From NCBI GenBank assembly GCA_035628505.1, contig DASPJR010000232.1, positions 1 through 64,000 of the forward strand: a stretch of DNA of 64,000 bases, written 5' to 3'. How positions within the stretch are numbered: position 1 is the first letter of the stretch; every line of letters starts with the position of its first letter. Source of the stretch: DASPJR01 sp035628505. Its GTDB lineage: Bacteria; Planctomycetota; SZUA-567; H5-PLA8. The notes beneath the pieces were generated by a model that did not search any database, was not told the DNA's origin, and saw nothing but the letters and a program-made list of their open reading frames with translations. Below are positions 1-7,707 of the stretch, one piece after another. The position numbers were made by a program, and so were the translations under genes.

Positions 1-25
1 CTGGGCCGGGCTAGACGATGGGGAC
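1..25 (-). tRNA. tRNA-Glu, 5' part only (cut by window edge)
   Basis: Read on the minus strand from position 25 leftward, the sequence gives a 7-nt acceptor strand GTCCCCA, then T8, C9, D-stem GTCT and the D-loop beginning AGCCCGGCCCAG. This matches the 5' third of bacterial tRNA-Glu, with its characteristic CATCGTCTAG start. The anticodon lies outside the window, so the identity rests on the acceptor and D-arm only. A promoter-like pair sits about 30 nt upstream. Confidence 0.85.
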
Positions 26-53
26 CCAAGATCCGCTGCTGCGGATGCTCAGA

Positions 54-81
54 ATATTACTCACGATTGCCTCCCGCGCAA
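54..81 (-). promoter_or_regulatory. sigma70-type promoter of the tRNA
   Basis: On the minus strand, TTGCGC (81-76) and TAATAT (59-54) are separated by 16 nt. Initiation about 7 nt after the -10 box would leave a short leader before the tRNA 5' end at 25. The hexamers are good but not perfect matches, and no start site has been measured. Confidence 0.5.
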
Positions 82-281
82 GCTTACCACGCGATTTTCT
101 CGATAAAGATCGCAAACGTCGTCCACGTTTGGTTGAAGCGACGCTGTTGCCAGCGTCCGAGTTACCCGCGAAGAATCAGCAGTGCCGCATAGAAGAAATC
201 CGTCATGCGGGGGCTTCCACGCGCTGGCAAAATTCAGTCGGCTGACCTGATTCAGCGTCACAGTTGGAGTTTGTGCGGATT

Positions 282-329
282 GCGAGCTCTTTGACGCGCT
301 ACGACTGCAGCCGTGCTGGCGAGCTCTTT
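282..329. repeat. direct repeat GCGAGCTCTTT, two copies
   Basis: The 11-mer GCGAGCTCTTT occurs at 282-292 and again at 319-329, a 37-bp period, just upstream of the selenoprotein start at 365. Its position would suit a regulator binding site. It could also be a chance duplication. The rest of 82-364 shows no convincing gene on either strand. Confidence 0.35.
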
Positions 330-364
330 CTGCTCGTGTACAGTGCTTCGCAGGAGATTTGATC

Positions 365-1087
365 ATGTCGCCTTCTGTTTTTGCACTGGCTCTCGCAATT
401 ATCGCCTGGGCCAGCTATGTGCCTGTGGCCAAATCGCCTGCGCTGCGGCGAACCATGTGGCCCACTCTTGCGCTCATGGCACTGGCCGCCGCTATCACGC
501 TGGTGATTATTGCGAGCCGCCAGAGCCCCGGACGCGCCAACGCCTACGATTACAGCACGCTGGGCGTCACGCTTCTTTTTTTAATTGTGTATGTCTTCGT
601 CATGCGCGTGCCCAAAAGCGAGAAGCGCTTGCAGCCTGGCGCACGCATGCCGCTCATCGAGTTGCCGGCCGAAAACGGAGCCGCTTTTTCGACCGCCGCG
701 TATCAGGGCAAGGGGCCCCTGCTGCTCGTCTTTTTTCGCGGCTTCTGGTGAATTTCCTGCATTGATGAACTCCGAGGTCTCGGAGACGTCCGGCGTGTTC
801 TTAAAGAAAAAGGCGGCGAGATCGTCGCGATCTCGACAGACCCACTAAAGCGCATAATAGATGGACGCAAAGAGCAGCCCGACCTGCCCTGCCTGCTGGC
901 CTCTGATGCAGAGAATCGCGCAATACAGACGCTGGGGCTGGTCCAGAAGACGCCAGGACGTGCGGTGGCTGCGCCCGCGAATATTCTGATCGCGACGGAT
1001 GGCACCATCGCGTGGACGCATTACGCCAGCATCGTCATGGACCGCGCAGATCCCAGAAATGTCCTCAGTGCGGTTGAACGTCTTTGA
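365..1087 (+). CDS. membrane-anchored peroxiredoxin-like selenoprotein (TGA at 749-751 read as Sec)
   Basis: The frame from ATG 365 (AGGAG at 352-356) runs 240 codons to TGA 1085 if the in-frame TGA at codon 129 is read through. Residues 1-85 hold three hydrophobic segments (about 5-20, 31-50, 66-82). From about residue 90 the protein follows the AhpC/TSA redoxin plan: GARMPLIELPAENG, then LLLVFFRGFW, the TGA, and ISCIDEL. Relatives have a cysteine exactly here (FYRGxWCPxC), so the TGA replaces the peroxidatic Cys and yields a U-x-x-C pair. Downstream the fold continues normally (EIVAISTDP, LLASDAENRAIQTLGL, ANILIATDGTIAW). A SECIS-like hairpin follows at once. The inferred role is a membrane-tethered thiol/seleno-peroxidase or disulfide reductase. 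The alternative is a nonsense mutation. No selA, selB, selD or tRNA-Sec lies in the window, so decoding capacity is unproven. Confidence 0.8.
770..785 (+). promoter_or_regulatory. bacterial SECIS-like hairpin
   Basis: CTCCG (770-774) pairs with CGGAG (781-785) around the six-nt loop AGGTCT, with G as second loop base and a GGU in the loop. The stem starts 19 nt and the loop 24 nt after the last base of the TGA at 749-751. This fits the known bacterial SECIS layout: short GC stem, small apical loop, G in the first two loop positions, loop roughly 16-37 nt from the UGA. The hairpin lies within the coding frame, as in bacteria. Confidence 0.7.
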
Positions 1088-1240
1088 AACAAAGATTATG
1101 TAAGCGACCGTAAGAGCAGCAGCAAGGTTTCTACAGAGCAGCTGAGCGCGCCCTTGCAACAACTTGACAGACCGCGTGAAGATCACAGACTGTGTTGAAA
1201 AGTGCGCACGTGGCCGTGGCGCGGATTGGAGTATTGCAGC

Positions 1241-3364
1241 GTGGCTCATCTGACTATCCTTACCGGGCCGACTCGAGGCCGCATTGTCGAGCTCAATCTG
1301 GCGCCCTGCCGCATCGGGCGTGACGCGCACCTTGAAATTCCCATCAACGACACCAAGGCCTCCCGCCTTCACGTCGAGATCGTCTTCAAAGACGGCAGCT
1401 ATGTCATGCGCGACATGAAGAGCAAGAACGGCACGCTTGTAAACGGCACTTCTGTCACCGCGTTAAAGCTGCAGGAAGGCGATCAGATTCAGATCGGCGA
1501 AACGCGTCTGGCGTTTTCGCTTCAGGACGCGCCGGCGCAGCGCACCGAAGGACGGAATTTCGATTCAGTCATGGCTACGCGCCTGCCGCTGGGCGTGGTC
1601 CCTGCGCTCGGAACAGCCGGGCTGACGGACAAGAACACCGCGGAAAGCTTTGAAACCATCGAGCTCAGCGCGCCGCTTAATCTGCTCAATGATGAGCCGC
1701 CCCCGATAGTTGTTGAAGAAGACGCTCCGTCCAAGCCGGGCGAAATTGACGTCGACACGACGCCCGTTCCGCAGAAGGCGCCGAAAATTGAACCCGCCGT
1801 CCGCAGTGCCGATTTCGTGGAGCGCTCCATGCGTTCGCTGCGCGCGCTATACGGCCTGGCGCGCTCGGCTGCCGAAGCCGACTCGAGCATCGAATTGCTG
1901 CAGGCACTTACCGATGGGTTGCAGACCGCGCTTGAAGCTGACCGCGTGACGGCCGTGACGCTGGACGAAAAAGGAAGCTGGGATGTCTCCGATTTGCGGT
2001 CGGCGCGGCCCGACGAAAAGAAAAGCAAGACGGCGGGGTTTTCAAAAGTTCCAGTTTCCCGGACGATTGTGGATTACGCCATCCGCACCAAACGCTCGGT
2101 TCTGACAGCGCCACGTTCGGACGCTCGTTTTGGAAACGCCAAATCTATCGGCGAGCAGGGAATCTCAAGTGCGATGTGTGTTCCGATCCTCGCGCGGGAG
2201 CAGCTTTTAGGGCTGCTGTATGCGGACCGGCTGGGCGGGCAGGATTTCGTGCGCGAAGACCAGGAGCTCCTGACGGCGGCCTGCCTGCAGGCGGCGCCAG
2301 CGCTTGCCAATCTGCGCCGGCTGGAAGAAGCGCTGTGCAAAAAAGAGCGGCTGCTGAAGGAATTGAAGAATCAGCACAATCTGCTCGGCGAAAGTCCCAG
2401 GATGAAGGAAGTTGCGGCGTTCATCGAGCGCTCCGCGCCGACCAATTCCGTGGTGTTGATCCTGGGCGAAAGCGGCACGGGCAAAGAGCTGGTCGCACGC
2501 GCGATTCATTACAATTCGCGGCGCAGCGATGCGGCCTTCATTATCGTCAATTGCGCTGCACTGACCGAATCGCTGATCGAATCCGAACTTTTCGGGCACG
2601 CTCGCGGCGCCTTCACAGGCGCGACCGGTGATCGGGCGGGCCGTTTTGAGATGGCGCACGAAGGCACAATTTTTCTCGACGAGATCGGCGAGCTTTCGAA
2701 CTCGTGCCAGACCAAGCTGCTGCGCGTGCTGGAACAGGGAGAGCTATCGCGCGTGGGCGAAGGGCGCGTGCGCAAAGTGGATGTGCGCGTGATCGCTGCC
2801 ACCAACCGCGAGCTTGCGTCGGAGGTCAAAGCCGGCCGCTTCCGGGAAGATCTCTTCTACCGGTTGAACGTGCTGTCGATCAGCCTTCCGCCGCTGCGCC
2901 AGCGCGGTGAAGATGTAAAACTGCTGCTGAAGCATTATCTGAAGGACGCGGCGGTGCGCGGCGGCCGGACGAAGATGGAATTTTCAGACGACGCGCTGGA
3001 AGCATTAATGGCTTATCGCTGGCCTGGAAACGTGCGCGAATTGCGTAATCTCACCGAGCGCCTGGCGGTGCTTTGCCCCAACGAAATGATCGGCCTGCCG
3101 GACCTTCCTCCTGAATGCCGGACCGCTTGCACCGAGCAGCCGCAGCAGCCGGCGGAGACGACTGTGGCGGTGATGAGCGGAGCAGTTCCTGCACAACCCT
3201 CGGCCGCCGCTGGCAGCAGATCGCTGGCGCTTGCCGACATGGAGAAGGAACACATCCTGCGCGTGCTTGAATCCTGCGAGAACAACAAAAAGCTAGCAGC
3301 GGAAAAACTCGGCATCGATCGCAGCACTCTCTACGCGAAGCTGCGTGCCTACGGACTGTCTTAG
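1241..3364 (+). CDS. FHA-GAF sigma54-dependent transcriptional activator
   Basis: The 707-residue protein joins four modules. An N-terminal FHA domain (about 5-95, with CRIGRDAHLEI and ASRLHVEI) binds phosphothreonine. A GAF-type sensor spans about 175-345. The AAA+ central domain carries Walker A GESGTGKE (about 409), the GAFTGA loop that contacts sigma54 (about 457) and FLDEIGEL. A Fis-type HTH lies at the end (NNKKLAAEKLGIDRSTLY). It should activate sigma54 promoters in response to a kinase-derived signal. GTG 1241 is chosen because GGAG sits 9 nt upstream and the protein then begins MAHLTILTGP at the FHA fold. A GTG at 1202 has no ribosome site. An intrinsic terminator follows. Confidence 0.93.
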   Translation: MAHLTILTGPTRGRIVELNLAPCRIGRDAHLEIPINDTKASRLHVEIVFKDGSYVMRDMKSKNGTLVNGTSVTALKLQEGDQIQIGETRLAFSLQDAPAQRTEGRNFDSVMATRLPLGVVPALGTAGLTDKNTAESFETIELSAPLNLLNDEPPPIVVEEDAPSKPGEIDVDTTPVPQKAPKIEPAVRSADFVERSMRSLRALYGLARSAAEADSSIELLQALTDGLQTALEADRVTAVTLDEKGSWDVSDLRSARPDEKKSKTAGFSKVPVSRTIVDYAIRTKRSVLTAPRSDARFGNAKSIGEQGISSAMCVPILAREQLLGLLYADRLGGQDFVREDQELLTAACLQAAPALANLRRLEEALCKKERLLKELKNQHNLLGESPRMKEVAAFIERSAPTNSVVLILGESGTGKELVARAIHYNSRRSDAAFIIVNCAALTESLIESELFGHARGAFTGATGDRAGRFEMAHEGTIFLDEIGELSNSCQTKLLRVLEQGELSRVGEGRVRKVDVRVIAATNRELASEVKAGRFREDLFYRLNVLSISLPPLRQRGEDVKLLLKHYLKDAAVRGGRTKMEFSDDALEALMAYRWPGNVRELRNLTERLAVLCPNEMIGLPDLPPECRTACTEQPQQPAETTVAVMSGAVPAQPSAAAGSRSLALADMEKEHILRVLESCENNKKLAAEKLGIDRSTLYAKLRAYGLS

Positions 3365-3390
3365 ACGCACCCTCGCACTCACAAAAAGAC

Positions 3391-3422
3391 AAAAAAGAGC
3401 GGCCTGAAAAGCCGCTCTTTTT
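3391..3422. terminator. bidirectional intrinsic terminator
   Basis: GAGCGGC (3397-3403) pairs with GCCGCTC (3411-3417), flanked by an A-run on the left and a T-run on the right. It therefore works on both strands and separates the convergent regulator (ends 3364) and stress-protein gene (ends 3454). Confidence 0.9.
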
Positions 3423-3453
3423 CATTACTATTCACGATGTCGTCCGTTGGCTG

Positions 3454-4107
3454 TTAGAGCGGACGATTGATTGTCGGTACGTCCGGAGTAGGCGTTGTCG
3501 GCGGCAACGGAGTTACTTCCGTTGTCGTAGCCGAAGCCGACGCGGATGCTGAGCGCGGCACGGGCTTGTCGGTGACGTCATAGTCGGCCGAGGCTTCGCC
3601 TGTCGACGAGACATCTTCGCCGCCACTGTTCTCCAGGATGTTCTTGGCCTTCTTCGTCCAATCTGAATCGTCACAGTGGACTGAAAGCAGAATTCCGCCG
3701 TTGTTGACGCGGCCTTCGTAGCGCTTGGCTTCGTACTCCGGGATGCCCAAACCGATCAGGGCTCCGGCGATGCCACCGAGCGCGCCGCCCGCACCCGCAC
3801 CAGCCAGTGCGGCAACGATCGGGCCTGCGGCAATCAGGGGACCGACGCCGGGAATAGCAAGCGCGCCAATGCCCGCGAGCCAGCCCAGTGTTCCACCAAT
3901 TGCCATGCCTGAGCCCGCGCCCAGACTCGCGCCCTCAGGGGCCTTCGTCTGATGCTCATGCGCGAACTCTTTATTGCCCTCATTTTGCGGGAACAACACA
4001 GAGATGTCCGTATTCCGGTAACCGGCCTGCTTCAACTGCTCGACAGCCGTTTCAACTTTCTGGCGATCGGAGAAGATAGCGAAGGCCGCTGTATTTTTGC
4101 CAGCCAT
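3454..4107 (-). CDS. YflT-like general stress protein with glycine-rich membrane segment
   Basis: This 217-residue protein begins with a short domain resembling the heat-induced stress YflT/17M type (FAIFSDRQKVETAVEQLKQAGYRNTDISVLF). A long Gly/Ala-rich hydrophobic stretch (about 63-125) follows, with SLGAGSGMAIGG and GAGAGGALGGIAGALIGLGIP, then YEAKRYEGRVNNGGILLSVH. The tail is a low-complexity Ser/Ala/Thr/Pro region. Relatives are stress-induced membrane-associated proteins of unknown mechanism. A strong AAAGGAGG lies 6-7 nt before the ATG. Confidence 0.75.
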   Translation of the reverse strand: MAGKNTAAFAIFSDRQKVETAVEQLKQAGYRNTDISVLFPQNEGNKEFAHEHQTKAPEGASLGAGSGMAIGGTLGWLAGIGALAIPGVGPLIAAGPIVAALAGAGAGGALGGIAGALIGLGIPEYEAKRYEGRVNNGGILLSVHCDDSDWTKKAKNILENSGGEDVSSTGEASADYDVTDKPVPRSASASASATTTEVTPLPPTTPTPDVPTINRPL

Positions 4108-4166
4108 ATATGCCTCCTTTCAACTACACGAAGAAAGAAAGAAGCACGCGGCTGGCCAACCTGGAA

Positions 4167-4859
4167 TTAACGCTTCGGAGGATCAGGCAATCCAAATAGA
4201 CGGTCGTTTTTAGCTTCCACGTGGCAACCCATGCACGAAGCAACCCGGCCTGCGGATGTGACCGTCTTGCCATCGAAGTTCACCGTTCCATAGACCCAGC
4301 CTTTATCCGTTTCCGGCGTTTTCGAATCGAGTTTAAACATGATAAAAAGCCCGGCTTTGTTCTCGGCATGGTAAAGTTTTTCGCCTTTCTTGGCGAACCG
4401 CGACCAGGTGTCGAAATGCGGAATTTGCTCGTCAGGAATGTCTTTGGGCAGCTCTTTTGGCAGGACCGCTTTTTCCTCAATAAAGTCCTGCTTTGTGTTC
4501 GCCGGCACTTCCTTAGGCGTCCAGCTTTCTTTTACGACCACCTGACCGGGCTCAGACTTCAGCGCAAGGTAGGCTTTGCGGTCCTTCGCGAAAATGAAAT
4601 ACAGCTTCTGAGCGTGCGGCGCGCCTTCGTCGGCCGCGCTCATCCGTGGAACACTCCAGGCCATCTTGCAAAGATAAGGCGCCCAGCGGTGCTGATCGTC
4701 CACGCGGCCATAACCGAGGTACTCGCCGGCAATCTCCAGCAGCCGCGCATGGAACGCCGGATCGTTGACTGCTGTTTCGCCTTTCGCGGCTGAAGCCTCG
4801 CCCGCCCAAAGCGGCACACTCAGCAGAAAACAAACAAGAACAATTCGGAATGACTGCAT
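4167..4859 (-). CDS. secreted cytochrome P460 family protein
   Basis: The 230-residue product has a signal peptide (LVCFLLSVPLWAGEASA) and a C-terminal c-type haem site CMGCH in ASCMGCHVEAKNDRLFG. The central part (YLCKMAWSVPRMS, KLYFIFAKDRKAY, VVVKESW, YTGTVN-like YGTVNFDGKTV) follows the cytochrome P460 pattern, a periplasmic haem protein family linked to hydroxylamine or NO chemistry. The start at 4859 is preferred over an in-frame ATG at 4961, because GGAGGCTCCT precedes it and the signal peptide begins there. Substrate is unknown. Confidence 0.8.
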   Translation of the reverse strand: MQSFRIVLVCFLLSVPLWAGEASAAKGETAVNDPAFHARLLEIAGEYLGYGRVDDQHRWAPYLCKMAWSVPRMSAADEGAPHAQKLYFIFAKDRKAYLALKSEPGQVVVKESWTPKEVPANTKQDFIEEKAVLPKELPKDIPDEQIPHFDTWSRFAKKGEKLYHAENKAGLFIMFKLDSKTPETDKGWVYGTVNFDGKTVTSAGRVASCMGCHVEAKNDRLFGLPDPPKR

Positions 4860-4986
4860 AGGAGCCTCCAAAAAGGTTTTCCCATTAGACCACTGAGGCT
4901 GCCGTGCATCTGTAACACGCGTGTAAAAGAAAAACAGAGGAGCGGACTCCTCTGCTTTCAACGCAACGATGTTTTAAGCCGCGCTT

Positions 4987-5967
4987 TTACTTTTTCTCTA
5001 AGAGCCAGATGTTTCTGTAGCGCACAGGATTGCCGTGATCCTGCAGGTGCAGCGGCCCGGGCTCGGGGCTTTCTTTCAGCGGCGCCGCAGTGGTGATCTT
5101 GGGAAGTGCCACGTCCTTCTGAACGACGACCCCATTGAGCTTCACCGTCATCATTGCGTCTTTCACTTTCTTATCGCCTTCCCACTGCGCGGCAGTGAAA
5201 TCGATGTCGTACGTCTGCCAGCTCAGCGGCGGAAAACACATGTTCAAATCGGGCGCCTTGATTGAGTAGATGCCGCCGGTCTCATTGTCTTTGCCCGCCA
5301 GGCCAAAAGAATCAAGCACCTGCGTCTCGTAGCGGCTCTGCAGGTACACGCCGCTGTTGCCGCGGCCTTGTCCGCGCGCGAGCGGCTTATAAGGCGTGCG
5401 GAATTCGACATGCAACTGGCAGCTGCCGAATTTCTTCACGCTGTTGGCACCCTGCTGCAGCAGGCCATCTTCCGTCATCTTCGCGCCCTTCTGCCACTCG
5501 TCGACGTTCTTGCCATCGAAGAGAATGACGGCGCCTGCGGGTGGCTTGGCGCCCAGCGTCGGGCTCTCGCGGATAATACGCTTGAGCTGGCCGAGCTCGG
5601 CTCCGCCGGTCGCGGCGACGGTCATGACGCCATCTTTGACTTTCGCAACCCAGTTCGCGTGCGTGAAGCTGGTCACGCCGTCGGCTGTTGCGCCGTCGCA
5701 TTCTTCCTTCTTCGGCTGCTCCCAGCCATCGCCGGGAAGTCCGCCGGGAAGAAGCACGGCATGGAATTTTCCGCCGCCGAGGGCGATCACCTGCACGCCG
5801 GTCTTTGCCTTATTGCCGTCACGGGTGAGCTCGCCTGTGTATTCGCCTTGAACCAGAAAGTCTGCATCGGCCTTTGCCGGATCGGTAATCGCTTCACCCT
5901 CCCCCGCCGCAAAAATAAGCGGAGAAAATGAGAGTGCCGCCACAAGAAGAAGTCGCATTGCATTCAT
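4987..5967 (-). CDS. secreted DUF1080 (3-keto-disaccharide hydrolase-like) protein
   Basis: The 326-residue protein has an N-terminal signal peptide (LLLVAALSFSPLIFAAGEG) and a concanavalin-like DUF1080 domain from about 145 onward. Typical markers are VILFDGKNVDEWQ, RGQGRGNSGVYLQSRYETQVLDSFG, the segment after it with GGIYSI, and QTYDIDF, ending with PLHLQDHGNPVRYRNIWLL. Such domains are abundant in PVC bacteria and have been tied to keto-glycoside hydrolysis. GGAGA lies 8 nt before the ATG. The gene is divergent from the cytochrome-WD40 gene across a 155-bp spacer. Confidence 0.9.
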   Translation of the reverse strand: MNAMRLLLVAALSFSPLIFAAGEGEAITDPAKADADFLVQGEYTGELTRDGNKAKTGVQVIALGGGKFHAVLLPGGLPGDGWEQPKKEECDGATADGVTSFTHANWVAKVKDGVMTVAATGGAELGQLKRIIRESPTLGAKPPAGAVILFDGKNVDEWQKGAKMTEDGLLQQGANSVKKFGSCQLHVEFRTPYKPLARGQGRGNSGVYLQSRYETQVLDSFGLAGKDNETGGIYSIKAPDLNMCFPPLSWQTYDIDFTAAQWEGDKKVKDAMMTVKLNGVVVQKDVALPKITTAAPLKESPEPGPLHLQDHGNPVRYRNIWLLEKK

Positions 5968-6122
5968 TCGCAGGTCTCCTTTATCGGAAGCGTTTACACC
6001 GATCGCCCGCCGGCGTCAGCGTAAATCTGTTCCGCGACCGCGTCGCAGGGGCGCCTTAACGAATTTCTGAAAATGTTTCAACGCGCGACAAGCTTGCAGC
6101 GTAGCGGTGTATGGAGCTTTGC

Positions 6123-7505
6123 ATGAAAAACGCCCTCTGTCTCTCCGTGCTCATTATCGTTCCGCTGCTCGCTGCTGCCGATAAGACACCTGTCAGTTTC
6201 TCACGCGACATCGCACCCATTCTGCGCGCCAACTGCCAGGGCTGCCACAAGCCCGAGAAGAAAAAAGGCGGGCTCGATCTCTCCACCTATGCAGCGCTGC
6301 TGAAAGGCGGCAAACACGGGATTACAGTCAAAGCACGCGACACAAAGAGTCTGCTGCTCGAGCAGGTACGTGGAAAAGAACCGGAGATGCCGCCGGAAGG
6401 CGATCCGCTGAAGCCTGCGGAAGTAGCGCTCCTGGAACGCTGGGTAATGGAAGGCGCAACGGACGACACGGGCATCACTGCGAATGTGGCAAATGCTCCC
6501 GTTGCTGCGGCCGCCGAGTATCACGCCGCTCCGGCTGTCACTGCGCTGGCCTGGTCGCCAGACGGCTCAGCGCTAGCGGTCGCCGGATACCGGGAGGTCC
6601 TGCTGCACAAGCCCGACGGCTCGGGCGTGATCGCGCGACTTCCCTGCGAGGCCACGCGCATCGAGTCACTCACGTATTCACGCGACGGCAAGATCCTCGC
6701 GGCGTGCGGCGGCTACCCGGGACTCTTCGGCCAGGTCCTGCTCTGGGACGCAGCGACGCAGAAGCCTCTTGCAGCCCACAAGCTGACCAGCGATTCGCTT
6801 TTTGGCCTCTCGCTTTCGCCGGACGGAACACGCGTGGCCGTCGGCTGCGCCGACCGCACGGCCAGAATCATCGCGGCGTCTGACGGCAAAGAGCTGATGA
6901 AATTCGATCAGCACACCGATTGGGTCTTTGCGACCGTGTTCAATAACGATGGAAAGCGCGTTATTACCGGCAGCCGCGACCGCGCGATCAAGATGATCAA
7001 TGCCGAAACGGGCGAGCTGATCGATGATCTCAACAAGAGCACCGAATGCGTGCTAGCGCTTACGCGCCATCCGACGGAGGAGATTGTTGTCTTCGGCGGC
7101 GATAAGGGATTGATCCGCTCGTACAAGATGGCCGACGCAAAGCGCGATGAAAAGAATGACGATCCCTACCGCCTTAAGGAATACGAGCGTTTGCCTGGCG
7201 CTGTCCAGACCCTGGTCTTCAGTCCGGACGGTAAATTCATCGCAGCCGGCGGGCAAAGCAAAGAAGTTCGCATCAGCAAGTTTGAAGGCGGCCGCGCTGC
7301 GACGCTGACCGGCTTCACCGCACCTGTGTTCGCACTGGCCTTCAGCCCCGACAGCAAGCAGATCGCGGTCAGCGGCATGGACGGAATAGTGCGCCTGTTT
7401 GACACGTCTACGGGCAAACCTGTAAAGGAGTTTGTTTCCATCCCTGGCGTCAAAACCGCGGCGGCTCAGCCTGCTGCAGGAAATTCTGAAAAAGCAGCAA
7501 AATAA
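6123..7505 (+). CDS. secreted cytochrome c (PSCyt1-type) fused to WD40 repeats
   Basis: The 460-residue protein starts with a signal peptide, then a planctomycete-type cytochrome c domain (SRDIAPILRANCQGCHKPEKKKGGLDLS, haem site CQGCH; PPEGDPLKPAEVALLERWV). At least six WD40 blades follow (ALAWSPDGSALAVAG, LSLSPDGTRVAVG, VFSPDGKFIAAGG, LAFSPDSKQIAVSG). GGAG at 6113-6116 sits 6 nt before ATG 6123, favouring it over ATG 6111. The fusion is typical of PVC genomes. A role as a cell-surface electron-transfer scaffold is inferred. Confidence 0.9.
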   Translation: MKNALCLSVLIIVPLLAAADKTPVSFSRDIAPILRANCQGCHKPEKKKGGLDLSTYAALLKGGKHGITVKARDTKSLLLEQVRGKEPEMPPEGDPLKPAEVALLERWVMEGATDDTGITANVANAPVAAAAEYHAAPAVTALAWSPDGSALAVAGYREVLLHKPDGSGVIARLPCEATRIESLTYSRDGKILAACGGYPGLFGQVLLWDAATQKPLAAHKLTSDSLFGLSLSPDGTRVAVGCADRTARIIAASDGKELMKFDQHTDWVFATVFNNDGKRVITGSRDRAIKMINAETGELIDDLNKSTECVLALTRHPTEEIVVFGGDKGLIRSYKMADAKRDEKNDDPYRLKEYERLPGAVQTLVFSPDGKFIAAGGQSKEVRISKFEGGRAATLTGFTAPVFALAFSPDSKQIAVSGMDGIVRLFDTSTGKPVKEFVSIPGVKTAAAQPAAGNSEKAAK

Positions 7506-7707
7506 ATGTGACTTTTTGAGTGCCTCGCCTCAAACGAAAGCATCTTTCAGAAAAACTTCCGCGTTCCGCGAATTCTTTTCAGAATCTTTTAACTTTCGGC
7601 ACTTCAGGAGGTAAACAGGCTTAGCAGAGCCCGATCAGAGTCCTCGCTTTTCAGTTGTCAGGCCAAAACGAAACAAGCTTTTGCAGACGAGGGGTTGCCA
7701 AAAGCGC

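Noticed and set aside
61..366. 101-codon minus-strand frame upstream of the selenoprotein
   Set aside because: No domain or ribosome site, and it overlaps the tRNA promoter region.
1202..1240. GTG at 1202 as start of the FHA regulator
   Set aside because: No ribosome site; GTG 1241 has GGAG and begins the FHA fold.
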